Assembly (NCBI RefSeq): GCF_015291645.1
Contig: NZ_CP030055.1
Coordinates: 5,642,001-5,706,000 of the forward strand
Reading direction: 5' to 3'
DNA from: Bradyrhizobium sp. CCBAU 53340
GTDB taxonomy: Bacteria > Pseudomonadota > Alphaproteobacteria > Rhizobiales > Xanthobacteraceae
DNA length: 64,000 nucleotides
Within the stretch, counting starts at the first letter, position 1. The number at the start of each line of letters is the position of its first letter. The notes beneath the pieces were generated by a model. That model made no database searches and was not told where the DNA came from. It was given only the letters and a program-made list of their open reading frames with translations. Positions 1 through 7,988 of the stretch are shown here, piece after piece. The position numbers and the translations under genes were made by a program.

Positions 1-755
1 ATCAGGCCGACCTCGTTCGAGAGCGTCACCAGCTTGAAGCCCATGTTGATGGCGCGCGCAGCGCCTTCCGCGCCGCTGCAATGGATGCCGGGGTTGAGGC
101 CGCGCTTGCCGCACTCCTTGATGATCTTCTCGTAGATCGCGAGGATCTCGGGTTCGGAGCGATCGAGCTTCGGCTCGAGGCCATAGGAGAAGCCGAGGTC
201 GGACGGGCCGATATAGACGCCGTCGATGCCCTCGACGTCGAGGATCGCTTCCATGTTCTCGACCGCGGTCCTGGTCTCCATCATCGGCAGCAGGATGGTG
301 TCGGCATTGGCGGTCTTCTGGTAGGAGCCCGCGGTGCCGTACATGCCGGCGCGGATCGGGCCGTTGGAACGGACGCCCTGCGGCGGATATTTCGAATAGG
401 AGACGAGGTTCCTGGCTTCCTGCGGCGTGTTGACCATCGGGCAGATCACGCCATAGGCGCCGCCATCGAGCACCTTGCCGATGATGCCGGGCTCGTTCCA
501 GGGCACGCGGACCATCGGGGTCACCGGGTGCTTGTCCATGGCCTGGAAGCACTGCACCATCGACAGATAGTCCTGCACGCCGTGCTGCATGTCGACGGTG
601 ACGCTGTCGAAGCCGCATTGCGCGATCATCTCGGCCGAGAAGCCGGAGGGGATAGCGAGCCACGCGTTGACCACGGCCTTGCCCGACTTCCAGATTTCCT
701 TGACCTTGTTCGCCACGTTGCCTTCCTTCTTTGTTGTTTGAGCCTTCGTCACCAT
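1..755 (-). CDS. hpaI: HpcH/HpaI-family class II aldolase (partial, C-terminus off window)
   Basis: The reverse strand reads a protein starting MVTKAQTTKK at 755 that runs off the left edge after about 251 codons. Family features seen: VTVDMQHGVQD, MVRVPWNEPG, GAYGVICPMVNT, LPMMETRTAVEN and DGVYIGPSDLGFSYG, which are the metal- and substrate-binding segments of HpcH/HpaI aldolases. Such enzymes cleave 4-hydroxy-2-oxo-heptane-1,7-dioate to pyruvate and succinic semialdehyde, the last step of homoprotocatechuate degradation. Its place beside hpaR and the hpaH-G operon supports that role. Related members cleave other 2-oxo-3-hydroxy acids, so the exact substrate is inferred. An alternative start is GTG at the 14th codon (VANKVKEIWK). 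Confidence 0.85.
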   Translation of the reverse strand, partial: MVTKAQTTKKEGNVANKVKEIWKSGKAVVNAWLAIPSGFSAEMIAQCGFDSVTVDMQHGVQDYLSMVQCFQAMDKHPVTPMVRVPWNEPGIIGKVLDGGAYGVICPMVNTPQEARNLVSYSKYPPQGVRSNGPIRAGMYGTAGSYQKTANADTILLPMMETRTAVENMEAILDVEGIDGVYIGPSDLGFSYGLEPKLDRSEPEILAIYEKIIKECGKRGLNPGIHCSGAEGAARAINMGFKLVTLSNEVGL

Positions 756-1042
756 GACGAGCGCCGTGACAGCGCCAGCCGGTGTTACCGCCAAAGGGAT
801 CGCCGCACTACGCTCGCAATGGCGCAAGACCTATGCGCTCGCCCACGGGATACTGGTTTCAAGGACACCAACCTCGCGGGCGGCGGCCACTATCGCCGTC
901 CGGCTGTCATCCGGCAAGAGGATGCCATTTCTGCTGCGCTTAGAAGCGGTTTTCGCCCCGGGATCGCGGGGAATCAGTACCTTTGACCGAAAAAAGCCGC
1001 GGATGTCCATCGCGGTTGTCGCGCGCTCGCGCATATCTGCCG

Positions 1043-1561
1043 TCATTCCCCGGTACCTGCCTCGTGGTCCGCACCAAGCCCCGCGAGACTCTGCTCCAGC
1101 TCTCCCAGCATCTCCTGCAACTCGGCGAGCTTGCGCGCGCCGAAACGCTGCGTGATCTCGGCATAGATCGCCTCTGAGGTCGGCGCCACGAAGGCCATCA
1201 GCCGCACGCCCTCCTTCGAGATCGAAACCATGCTCCGCCGCTGATCGGTCTTCGCCGTCTTGCGCTCGATCAGGTTGCGCGCCTCGAGATCGCGCAGGAT
1301 GCGCGACAGGCTCGGTCCGAGGAGAAATGCGGTGCGCGCGAGTTCCGTGACCTCGGCCGCCTCGATCGCCGCAAGCGCGCGCAGGATGCGCCATTGCTGC
1401 TCGGTCAGGCCGTGCTCGCGCAGCGAGGGGCGGAATTGCCGCATCACCGCCTCGCGTGCCCTGAGCAGCGACATCGGCAGCGAGCGCGAAAAGTCGCGCA
1501 TCGGCACCTGGCGCGCGGCAGGCGCACTTCCGTCGGTGGGATCAGCCGGTCTTTTCGCCAT
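1043..1561 (-). CDS. hpaR: MarR-family repressor, HpaR-like
   Basis: 172 aa. A winged-helix MarR domain is visible: REHGLTEQQWRILRALA, then the recognition region ELARTAFLLGPSLSRILRDL and the wing IERKTAKTDQRRSMVSISKEG. HpaR proteins repress homoprotocatechuate operons and are released by the aromatic substrate. The gene is divergent from hpaH and shares a 126-bp intergenic region that holds a perfect 16-bp palindrome, the expected site for a MarR dimer. The first ~20 residues are low-complexity and precede the typical HpaR start (RSLPMSLLRARE). The HpaR name rests on context plus this N-terminal similarity. Confidence 0.87.
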   Translation of the reverse strand: MAKRPADPTDGSAPAARQVPMRDFSRSLPMSLLRAREAVMRQFRPSLREHGLTEQQWRILRALAAIEAAEVTELARTAFLLGPSLSRILRDLEARNLIERKTAKTDQRRSMVSISKEGVRLMAFVAPTSEAIYAEITQRFGARKLAELQEMLGELEQSLAGLGADHEAGTGE

Positions 1562-1639
1562 GTCAGCCTTTCAAAGTCGGCCCTGTCGGGCCGCAAAACG
1601 TTTGCAGTGCAGCAAGCTCGAATTGTGTTTGACGCATTC

Positions 1640-1655
1640 ACTTAACATGTTAAGT
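1640..1655. promoter_or_regulatory. Perfect 16-bp palindrome, probable HpaR operator
   Basis: ACTTAACATGTTAAGT is identical to its own reverse complement. It lies between a -35-like TTGACG (1629-1634) and a weak -10-like AAGTAT (1652-1657) that point toward hpaH. A MarR dimer bound here would block RNA polymerase. The promoter boxes are a weaker call than the palindrome. Confidence 0.72.
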
Positions 1656-1687
1656 ATCTCCGGGCACCACGATTTGTAAGATCACGG

Positions 1688-2494
1688 ATGGCGCTTTCCA
1701 AAGACGATATCCAAGCCTGCGCGAGGCGTCTGCACCAGGCGGAGAAGACCCGGACCCAGATCCGGCAGCTGTCGCAGGATTTTTCGGACATCAGCATCGC
1801 CGATGCCTACGCGATTCAGAAGGCCTGGGTCGACCTCAAGATCGCCGAGGGACGCCTCGTCAAAGGCCACAAGATCGGCCTGACCTCGAAGGCGATGCAG
1901 AGCGCGCTCAACATCGACGAGCCCGACTCCGGCGTGCTGCTCGACGACATGTTCTTTGCCGATGGAGGCCTGGTTCCGACCGAGCGCTTCATCGCCACGC
2001 GCGTCGAGGCCGAACTCGCCTTTGTCATGAGCAAGCGCCTTGCTGGCCCGGACTGCACCATGTTCGATGTGCTCAACGCCACCGACTTCGTGGTACCGGC
2101 GCTGGAGATTCTGGACACGCGGGTCGAGCGCGTCGATCCCACGACCAAGGCGACGCGAAAAATCTTCGACACCATCGCCGACAATGCGGCGAATGCCGGC
2201 ATCGTGCTTGGTGGCCGTCCCATCCGCCCGCTCGACGCGGATCTGCGCTGGATCGGCGCGCTCTGTTTCAAGAACGGCCAGTTAGAGGAGACCGGCCTTG
2301 CCGCCGGCGTGCTCAATCATCCCGCGACATCAGTGGCCTGGCTCGCCAACAAGATCGCGCCGCTCGGCCTTGCGCTGGAGCCCGGCCAAATCGTGCTCGC
2401 CGGCTCCTTCATCCGTCCGATCGAGACCCGCAAGGGCGACACAATTCAAGCCGATTATGGCGCCTACGGCTCGGTCAGCTGCTACTTCGCCTAG
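1688..2494 (+). CDS. hpaH: 2-oxo-hept-4-ene-1,7-dioate hydratase
   Basis: 268 aa, the usual length of HpaH/MhpD hydratases. Conserved segments seen: VKGHKIGLTSKAMQ, DEPDSGVLLDDM, ATRVEAELAFVMSK, VVPALEILDTR and ADYGAYGSVSCYF. The family adds water to the 2-oxo-4-ene acid using a divalent metal held by acidic residues in the VEAELAF and ALEILD segments. It catalyses the step before the HpaI aldolase in homoprotocatechuate catabolism. It is the first gene of the rightward hpa operon, 30 bp upstream of hpaF. Confidence 0.93.
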   Translation: MALSKDDIQACARRLHQAEKTRTQIRQLSQDFSDISIADAYAIQKAWVDLKIAEGRLVKGHKIGLTSKAMQSALNIDEPDSGVLLDDMFFADGGLVPTERFIATRVEAELAFVMSKRLAGPDCTMFDVLNATDFVVPALEILDTRVERVDPTTKATRKIFDTIADNAANAGIVLGGRPIRPLDADLRWIGALCFKNGQLEETGLAAGVLNHPATSVAWLANKIAPLGLALEPGQIVLAGSFIRPIETRKGDTIQADYGAYGSVSCYFA

Positions 2495-2524
2495 AAAGCA
2501 GAAGAATACAGGGAGTGAAACCGG

Positions 2525-2923
2525 ATGCCGCATTTCACCATCGAATATTCGGCCAATCTCGACAGCCGGCTCGACATCGGCGCGGTGTGCGAAGTGGTGC
2601 GCAAGGCGGCGGTCGAGACCGGCATCTTCCCGCTCGGCGGCATCCGCGTTCGCGCTATCCGCTGCGAGCACTATGCGATCGCAGATGCCCGCAACGACTA
2701 CGGTTTCCTCGACATGGTGCTGCGCATCGGCGAGGGCCGCGATCTTCCGACGCGCCAGAAAGCCGGCGAACATGTCTTCCAGGCGCTCTCAAAGCATCTC
2801 GATCCCGTCTTCGCCGCCAGCAAGTTCGCCCTGTCGTTCGACATGCAGATCAACGACAAGGATACGAGCTGGAAGCGCAACAACATCCACGACGCATTGA
2901 AAGTGGAGGCTGCCCATGGATAA
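2525..2923 (+). CDS. hpaF: 5-carboxymethyl-2-hydroxymuconate isomerase
   Basis: 132 aa tautomerase-superfamily protein beginning MPHFTIEYSANL. Pro2, exposed after Met removal, is the catalytic base of this family (known of the family). RCEHYAIADARNDYGFLDM and MQINDKDTSWKRNNIHDA are typical CHMI segments. It isomerises 5-carboxymethyl-2-hydroxymuconate to 5-oxopent-3-ene-1,2,5-tricarboxylate for the decarboxylase. The last 8 bp overlap the hpaE start, which suggests translational coupling. Confidence 0.92.
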   Translation: MPHFTIEYSANLDSRLDIGAVCEVVRKAAVETGIFPLGGIRVRAIRCEHYAIADARNDYGFLDMVLRIGEGRDLPTRQKAGEHVFQALSKHLDPVFAASKFALSFDMQINDKDTSWKRNNIHDALKVEAAHG

Positions 2924-4454
2924 GCCCACGCCGAAAGCCGATGTGTTCCAGGCCAATCGCGACCGCGTCGCGCCGCTGCTGCAGAAGCTGAAAGCTGACG
3001 GCATCGGCCACATGATCGATGGCAAGATCGTGCCATCGATCTCGGGGCAGACATTCGAGACGAAGTCGCCAGTCGATGGCTCGGTACTCGCAAGAGTTGC
3101 CCGCGGCAATGCCGAGGACATCGATGCTGCCGCAACGGCAGCCGCCCTCGCCTTCAAATCCTGGCGCGACATGGGACCGGCGATGCGGCGCAAGCTGCTG
3201 CACCGGGTCGCCGACGCGATCGAGGACAATGCCGACGACATCGCCGTGCTCGAATGCATCGACACGGGACAAGCCTACCGCTTCATGGCCAAGGCCGCGA
3301 TCCGTGCCGCCGAAAATTTCCGCTTCTTCGCCGACAAATGCGCCGAGGCGCGCGACGGCCTCAACACGCCGAGCGACGAGCACTGGAACATCTCGACGCG
3401 CGTGCCGATCGGCCCCGTCGGGGTGATCACGCCGTGGAACACGCCGTTCATGCTGTCGACGTGGAAGATCGCCCCTGCGCTGGCCGCCGGCTGCACCGTC
3501 GTCCACAAGCCGGCCGAATGGTCGCCGGTGACGGCCGCCATCCTGGCGCGGCTCGTCAAGGAAGCCGGCGTGCCCGACGGCGTGCTCAACACCGTGCACG
3601 GGTTCGGCGAAGAGGCTGGCAAGGCGCTGACCGAGCATCCCGCCATCAAGGCGATCGGCTTCGTCGGCGAGAGCGCCACGGGATCGGCCATCATGACCCA
3701 GGGCGCGCCGACCCTGAAGCGCGTGCATTTCGAGCTTGGCGGCAAAAATCCTGTCATCGTGTTCGACGATGCCGATCTCGACCGCGCGCTCGATGCCGTC
3801 GTGTTCATGATCTACTCGCTCAATGGCGAGCGCTGCACCTCGTCGAGCCGCCTGCTGATCCAGCAGAGCATCGCGGACAAATTCGTGGAGAAGCTGACAG
3901 CGCGGGTGAAGGCGCTGAAGGTCGGCCATCCCCTCGATCCCGCCACCGAGATCGGGCCGCTGATCCACGAACGGCACCTCGCAAAAGTCTGCTCCTATTT
4001 CGACGTCGCGCGGCGGGACGGTGCGACCATCGCGGTCGGCGGCAAAGCCTATGACGGCCCGGGCGGCGGCCATTATGTCGAGCCGACCTTGGTGACCGGC
4101 GCGAGCGGCAAGATGCGCGTAGCGCAGGAGGAAGTGTTCGGTCCCTTCCTCACCGTGCTCCCTTTCAAGGACGAAGCCGACGCCATCGAGATCGCCAACG
4201 ATATCCGCTATGGCCTCACCGGCTATGTCTGGACCAACGATGTCGGCCGGAGCTTGCGCGTCGCCGATGCGCTGGAAGCCGGCATGGTCTGGCTCAACTC
4301 TGAGAACGTCCGTCATCTGCCAACGCCGTTCGGCGGCATGAAGGCTAGCGGCATCGGCCGCGACGGCGGCGACTACTCGTTCGACTTCTACATGGAAACC
4401 AAGCACGTTTCGCTGGCGCGGGGCACGCACAAGATTCAGAAACTGGGCATTTAG
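2916..4454 (+). CDS. hpaE: 5-carboxymethyl-2-hydroxymuconate semialdehyde dehydrogenase
   Basis: 512 aa NAD-dependent aldehyde dehydrogenase of full length. Catalytic Glu273 lies in VHFELGGKNP and nucleophile Cys307 in NGERCTSSSR. The oxyanion region ITPWNTPFML and the C-terminal PFGGMKASGIGRDGG are also present. It oxidises the semialdehyde released by the ring-cleaving dioxygenase to the dicarboxylic acid that HpaF isomerises. It overlaps hpaF and is followed 26 bp later by hpaD. The substrate comes from the complete hpa context, because ALDH sequence alone would not settle it. Confidence 0.92.
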   Translation: MDKPTPKADVFQANRDRVAPLLQKLKADGIGHMIDGKIVPSISGQTFETKSPVDGSVLARVARGNAEDIDAAATAAALAFKSWRDMGPAMRRKLLHRVADAIEDNADDIAVLECIDTGQAYRFMAKAAIRAAENFRFFADKCAEARDGLNTPSDEHWNISTRVPIGPVGVITPWNTPFMLSTWKIAPALAAGCTVVHKPAEWSPVTAAILARLVKEAGVPDGVLNTVHGFGEEAGKALTEHPAIKAIGFVGESATGSAIMTQGAPTLKRVHFELGGKNPVIVFDDADLDRALDAVVFMIYSLNGERCTSSSRLLIQQSIADKFVEKLTARVKALKVGHPLDPATEIGPLIHERHLAKVCSYFDVARRDGATIAVGGKAYDGPGGGHYVEPTLVTGASGKMRVAQEEVFGPFLTVLPFKDEADAIEIANDIRYGLTGYVWTNDVGRSLRVADALEAGMVWLNSENVRHLPTPFGGMKASGIGRDGGDYSFDFYMETKHVSLARGTHKIQKLGI

Positions 4455-4480
4455 GGAAACGGGCCGAGAGGGGAAACGCA

Positions 4481-5464
4481 ATGCCGGTACCGCAACACGT
4501 CTTCGAGCCGCCGTTCAACATCATCCGCTCCAGCCATGTCGTGCTCGACGTGACCGATCTGAAGCTGAGCCGCGAGTTCTACGAGACCACCGTCGGCCTG
4601 CATGTCGAGGATGCCGACGACAACGTGGTTTACCTGCGCGCCGCCGAAGAGCATCAGCATCACTCGCTGGTGCTGCGCAAAGCCGCGGCGCCGGCCTGCG
4701 CTCGACTCGGCTTCAAGGTTGGCAATGACGGCGACCTCGATAAGGCCGCGAAATTCCTTTCCGAGAATGGCCTCGCTTATGCGTTCGCCGACCAGCCGTT
4801 CCAGGGGCGCACCCTGCAATTCACCGATCCCTTCGGCTTCCAGATCGAGCTCTATGCGTCGATGGACCGGCGGCCGCATCTGCTACGCCGCTACGACCTC
4901 TACCGGGGATGCCACCCGCAGCGGCTCGACCATTTCAACGTCTTCGCGGCCGAGGTGCAAGATACCGTCGACTTCTATGCGCGGCTCGGCTTCCGCCTCA
5001 CCGAATATGCCGAGGAGGACGGGCCGAACGGTCGGATAGCTGCGGCCTGGATGCATCGCAAGGGCAACGTCCACGATTTCGCGATCACCAACGGCAAGGG
5101 CCCGCGGCTGCATCACTTCGCCTACTGGACGCCGACGGCGATGAACATCATCCATCTCTGCGACGTCATGGCCTCGCAAGGCTTTGTGAAGAACATCGAG
5201 CGCGGTCCCGGACGCCACGGCATCTCGAATGCGTTCTTCCTCTACGTGCGCGACCCCGATGGCCACCGCCTGGAGCTCTACACCAGCGATTATTTCACCG
5301 GCGATCACGACCACGAGCCGCTGCGTTGGTCGCTGCGCGATCCGCGCCGCCAGACGCTGTGGGGCGCGCCGGCGCCGCGTTCCTGGTTCGAGCAGGGCTC
5401 GCCCTTCACGGGCCAGGCCGTGCGTGAGCCGAAATTCGTGGCCGACGTTCTGGTGGCGGATTAG
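4481..5464 (+). CDS. hpaD: 3,4-dihydroxyphenylacetate 2,3-dioxygenase (extradiol, VOC type)
   Basis: 327 aa with two tandem vicinal-oxygen-chelate modules. The likely metal ligands are in the C-terminal half: His151 in RLDHFNVF, His211/212 in LHHFAYW and Glu265 in GHRLELYTSDYF. This is the type I extradiol architecture of homoprotocatechuate 2,3-dioxygenases, not the LigB-type HpaD of E. coli. It opens the aromatic ring next to the two hydroxyls to give 5-carboxymethyl-2-hydroxymuconate semialdehyde. Only 3 bp separate it from the next gene. Confidence 0.92.
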   Translation: MPVPQHVFEPPFNIIRSSHVVLDVTDLKLSREFYETTVGLHVEDADDNVVYLRAAEEHQHHSLVLRKAAAPACARLGFKVGNDGDLDKAAKFLSENGLAYAFADQPFQGRTLQFTDPFGFQIELYASMDRRPHLLRRYDLYRGCHPQRLDHFNVFAAEVQDTVDFYARLGFRLTEYAEEDGPNGRIAAAWMHRKGNVHDFAITNGKGPRLHHFAYWTPTAMNIIHLCDVMASQGFVKNIERGPGRHGISNAFFLYVRDPDGHRLELYTSDYFTGDHDHEPLRWSLRDPRRQTLWGAPAPRSWFEQGSPFTGQAVREPKFVADVLVAD

Positions 5465-5467
5465 GCG

Positions 5468-6337
5468 ATGAAGCTCCCTCGCCTCGCCACCTATTCCGTC
5501 AAGGGTGAAGCCCGCTACGGCGCCGTTCTCGAGGGCGGCATCGTCGATCTCTCCGCGCGCTACGCCAAGGACTATCCAACGCTGCGCGAGGTGATCGCCG
5601 CCGGCAAGCTTGTGCCCCTTGCCGAGGAGGCCGCCAGCCGCACGCCGGTTCACGCGCTCGGCGAGATCACATGGCTGCCGCCGGTGCCCGCGCCGGAGAA
5701 GATCATCTGCATCGGCGTCAACTATCCCGATCGCAACGCCGAGTACAAGGACGGCCAGGAGGCGCCGAAATATCCGAGCATGTTCATGCGCTCGCCCCGC
5801 TCCTTCGTTGGCCACGACACGCCTCTGGTGCGCCCGCGCGCGTCCGCGCAGCTCGACTATGAGGGCGAGATCGTGCTGGTGATCGGCAAGCAGGGCCGGC
5901 ACATCAAGGAGAGCGATGCCCTCGACCACATCGCCGCGCTCACGCTCTGCAACGAGGGTTCGGTGCGCGACTGGCTGCGCCACGCCAAGTTCAACGTCAC
6001 GCAGGGCAAGAACTTTGATTCCAGCGGCAGCCTCGGACCATGGCTCGTGCCGTATGTCAAGGAAGCGCAGCTTGCCGACATCAGGCTGACCACGCACGTC
6101 AATGGCGAGCTCAGGCAGGACGAGCGCACCAGCCGGCTGATGTTTCCGTTCCGCTATCTCATCAGCTATATCTCGACCTTCGCAACGCTCGTGCCCGGCG
6201 ACGTCATCGTCACGGGCACGCCGACCGGCGCTGGGGCGCGGTTCGATCCGCCGCGATACCTGAAGCCCGGCGACGTCATCGAAGTCGCGGCCGAGGGCAT
6301 CGGCACTTTGCGCAACGGCGTCGTCGACGAAGCCTGA
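5468..6337 (+). CDS. hpaG: Fumarylacetoacetate hydrolase-fold decarboxylase, HpaG-like
   Basis: 289 aa single-domain FAH-family protein. Core segments: EKIICIGVNYPDR, QLDYEGEIVLVIGKQGR, VRDWLRHAKFNVTQGKNFDSS, LGPWLVPY and VIVTGTPTGAGARFDPP, with the acidic metal ligands in DYEGE. In this operon it is the natural candidate for 5-oxopent-3-ene-1,2,5-tricarboxylate decarboxylase. E. coli HpaG is a two-domain fusion of about 430 aa with isomerase activity, so this is a one-domain version with the isomerase supplied by HpaF. Ureidoglycolate lyases and other FAH enzymes are similar in sequence. Confidence 0.83.
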   Translation: MKLPRLATYSVKGEARYGAVLEGGIVDLSARYAKDYPTLREVIAAGKLVPLAEEAASRTPVHALGEITWLPPVPAPEKIICIGVNYPDRNAEYKDGQEAPKYPSMFMRSPRSFVGHDTPLVRPRASAQLDYEGEIVLVIGKQGRHIKESDALDHIAALTLCNEGSVRDWLRHAKFNVTQGKNFDSSGSLGPWLVPYVKEAQLADIRLTTHVNGELRQDERTSRLMFPFRYLISYISTFATLVPGDVIVTGTPTGAGARFDPPRYLKPGDVIEVAAEGIGTLRNGVVDEA

Positions 6338-6362
6338 ACAATAACACGAATGGAATGATGCA

Positions 6363-7988
6363 ATGACCACCCTCACCGGCGGCGAAGCGATCGTAAGCGG
6401 GCTCGTCGCCCATGGCGTCGACACCGTGTTCGGCCTGCCAGGCGCGCAAGTTTACGGCCTGTTCGACGCCTTCCACCAGGCCCAGCTCAAGGTGATCGGC
6501 GCGCGGCACGAACAGGCCTGTGGCTATATGGCGTTCGGCTATGCGCGCTCCAGCGGCCGGCCCGGCGTATTCAGCGTGGTGCCCGGCCCCGGCGTGCTCA
6601 ACGCCAGCGCGGCACTGTTGACCGCCTATGGCTGCAACGAGCCGGTGCTGTGCGTCACAGGCCAGGTGCCGACGCAGTTTCTGGGCAAGGGCCGCGGGCA
6701 TCTGCACGAGATGCCGGACCAGCTCGCGACGCTGCGCACCTATGTGAAGTGGGCCGATAGAATCGAACATCCCGGCAATGCTCCGACCACCGTGGCGCGC
6801 GCCTTCCAGGAGATGACCTCTGGGCGGCGCGGCCCCGCCTCGGTCGAGATGCCATGGGACATCTTTACGCAACGGGCGGATACGGCCCCAGCGCAGGTGC
6901 TGGAGCCGCTGCCCGCGCCCTTACCCGATCCTGACATGATCAAGCAGGCGGCCGCGCTGATCAAGGCCAGCAAGGCGCCGATGATCTTCGTCGGGAGCGG
7001 TGCGATCGAGGCAGGCGAGGAAATCCTCGAGCTCGCCGAGATGATCGATGCGCCGGTCGTCGCCTTCCGCAGTGGCCGCGGCATCGTCTCCAATGCGCAT
7101 GAGCTCGGCCTCACCATGGCTGCCGCCTACAAGCTGTGGCCGAACACCGACCTGATGATCGGCATCGGCACGCGCCTGGAATTGCCGACTATGTCGCGCT
7201 GGCCGTACCAGCCCGACGGCCTCAAGAGCATCCGCATCGATATCGATCCGGTCGAGATGCGGCGCTATCCATCGAACACGGCGATCGTCGCCGATGCCAA
7301 GGCCGCAACCGCCGATCTCACGGCTGCCGTGCGCAAGGCCGGCTACAGCAAGACCGCCGGCCGCCGCGCCGCGATCCGCGAAGCGACCACGAGCGCGCTG
7401 ACGGAGATCCAGCGCGTCCAGCCACAGATGGCGTATCTCGACATTCTGCGTGAGGTCCTGCCGGCGAACGCGATCGTGACCGACGAACTGTCGCAGGTGG
7501 GTTTTGCCTCCTGGTACGGCTTTCCGATCTACCAGCCGCGCACCTTCATCACCTCAGGCTATCAGGGCACGCTCGGCTCTGGCTTCCCGACTGCGCTCGG
7601 GGCCAAGGTCGCCAATCCCGACAAGCCCGTGGTGGCAATCACCGGCGACGGCGGCTTCATGTTCGGCGTGCAGGAACTGTCGACCGCCGTGCAGTTCAAC
7701 ATCGGCGTGGTGACGCTGGTGTTCAACAACAACGCCTACGGTAATGTCCGTCGCGACCAGCGCGAGCGCTTCGACGGCCGCGTGGTCGCGTCGGATCTGG
7801 TCAACCCCGATTTCGTCAAGCTCGCGGAGTCCTTTGGCGTGGCGGCAGCGCGCGTCACCGCGCCGGATCAGTTCAAGGCGGCGATGGACAAGGCGCTCGC
7901 GCATGGCGGGCCGTATCTGATCTCGATCGAGGTGACCAGGGACTCCGAGGTGAGCCCTTGGGCGTTCATCCACCCGCCGAAGCCTTGA
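6363..7988 (+). CDS. Thiamine-pyrophosphate-dependent enzyme (acetolactate synthase/decarboxylase-like)
   Basis: 541 aa with all three TPP-enzyme domains. The N-terminal Pyr domain carries the catalytic Glu50 in GARHEQACGYMAFGYAR. A central FAD/nucleotide-fold domain follows. The C-terminal PP domain has the metal/TPP motif TGDGGFMF and VFNNNAYGNVRR. It is the last gene of the hpa operon, 25 bp after hpaG. It is not part of the textbook pathway. It could decarboxylate an aromatic 2-oxo acid upstream of homoprotocatechuate, or act on pyruvate or succinic semialdehyde produced downstream; neither is shown. True biosynthetic IlvB is unlikely, because there is no small-subunit gene beside it. Confidence 0.78.
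   Translation: MTTLTGGEAIVSGLVAHGVDTVFGLPGAQVYGLFDAFHQAQLKVIGARHEQACGYMAFGYARSSGRPGVFSVVPGPGVLNASAALLTAYGCNEPVLCVTGQVPTQFLGKGRGHLHEMPDQLATLRTYVKWADRIEHPGNAPTTVARAFQEMTSGRRGPASVEMPWDIFTQRADTAPAQVLEPLPAPLPDPDMIKQAAALIKASKAPMIFVGSGAIEAGEEILELAEMIDAPVVAFRSGRGIVSNAHELGLTMAAAYKLWPNTDLMIGIGTRLELPTMSRWPYQPDGLKSIRIDIDPVEMRRYPSNTAIVADAKAATADLTAAVRKAGYSKTAGRRAAIREATTSALTEIQRVQPQMAYLDILREVLPANAIVTDELSQVGFASWYGFPIYQPRTFITSGYQGTLGSGFPTALGAKVANPDKPVVAITGDGGFMFGVQELSTAVQFNIGVVTLVFNNNAYGNVRRDQRERFDGRVVASDLVNPDFVKLAESFGVAAARVTAPDQFKAAMDKALAHGGPYLISIEVTRDSEVSPWAFIHPPKP

Noticed and set aside
831..1394. 187-codon reverse frame overlapping hpaR
   Set aside because: Another frame of the MarR gene; Arg/Gly-rich, no recognisable domain.
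2850..4481. 543-codon reverse open frame across hpaE
   Set aside because: It is the antisense shadow of hpaE, whose protein has intact catalytic residues; the shadow is rich in Arg/His/Ala/Asp and has no family features.
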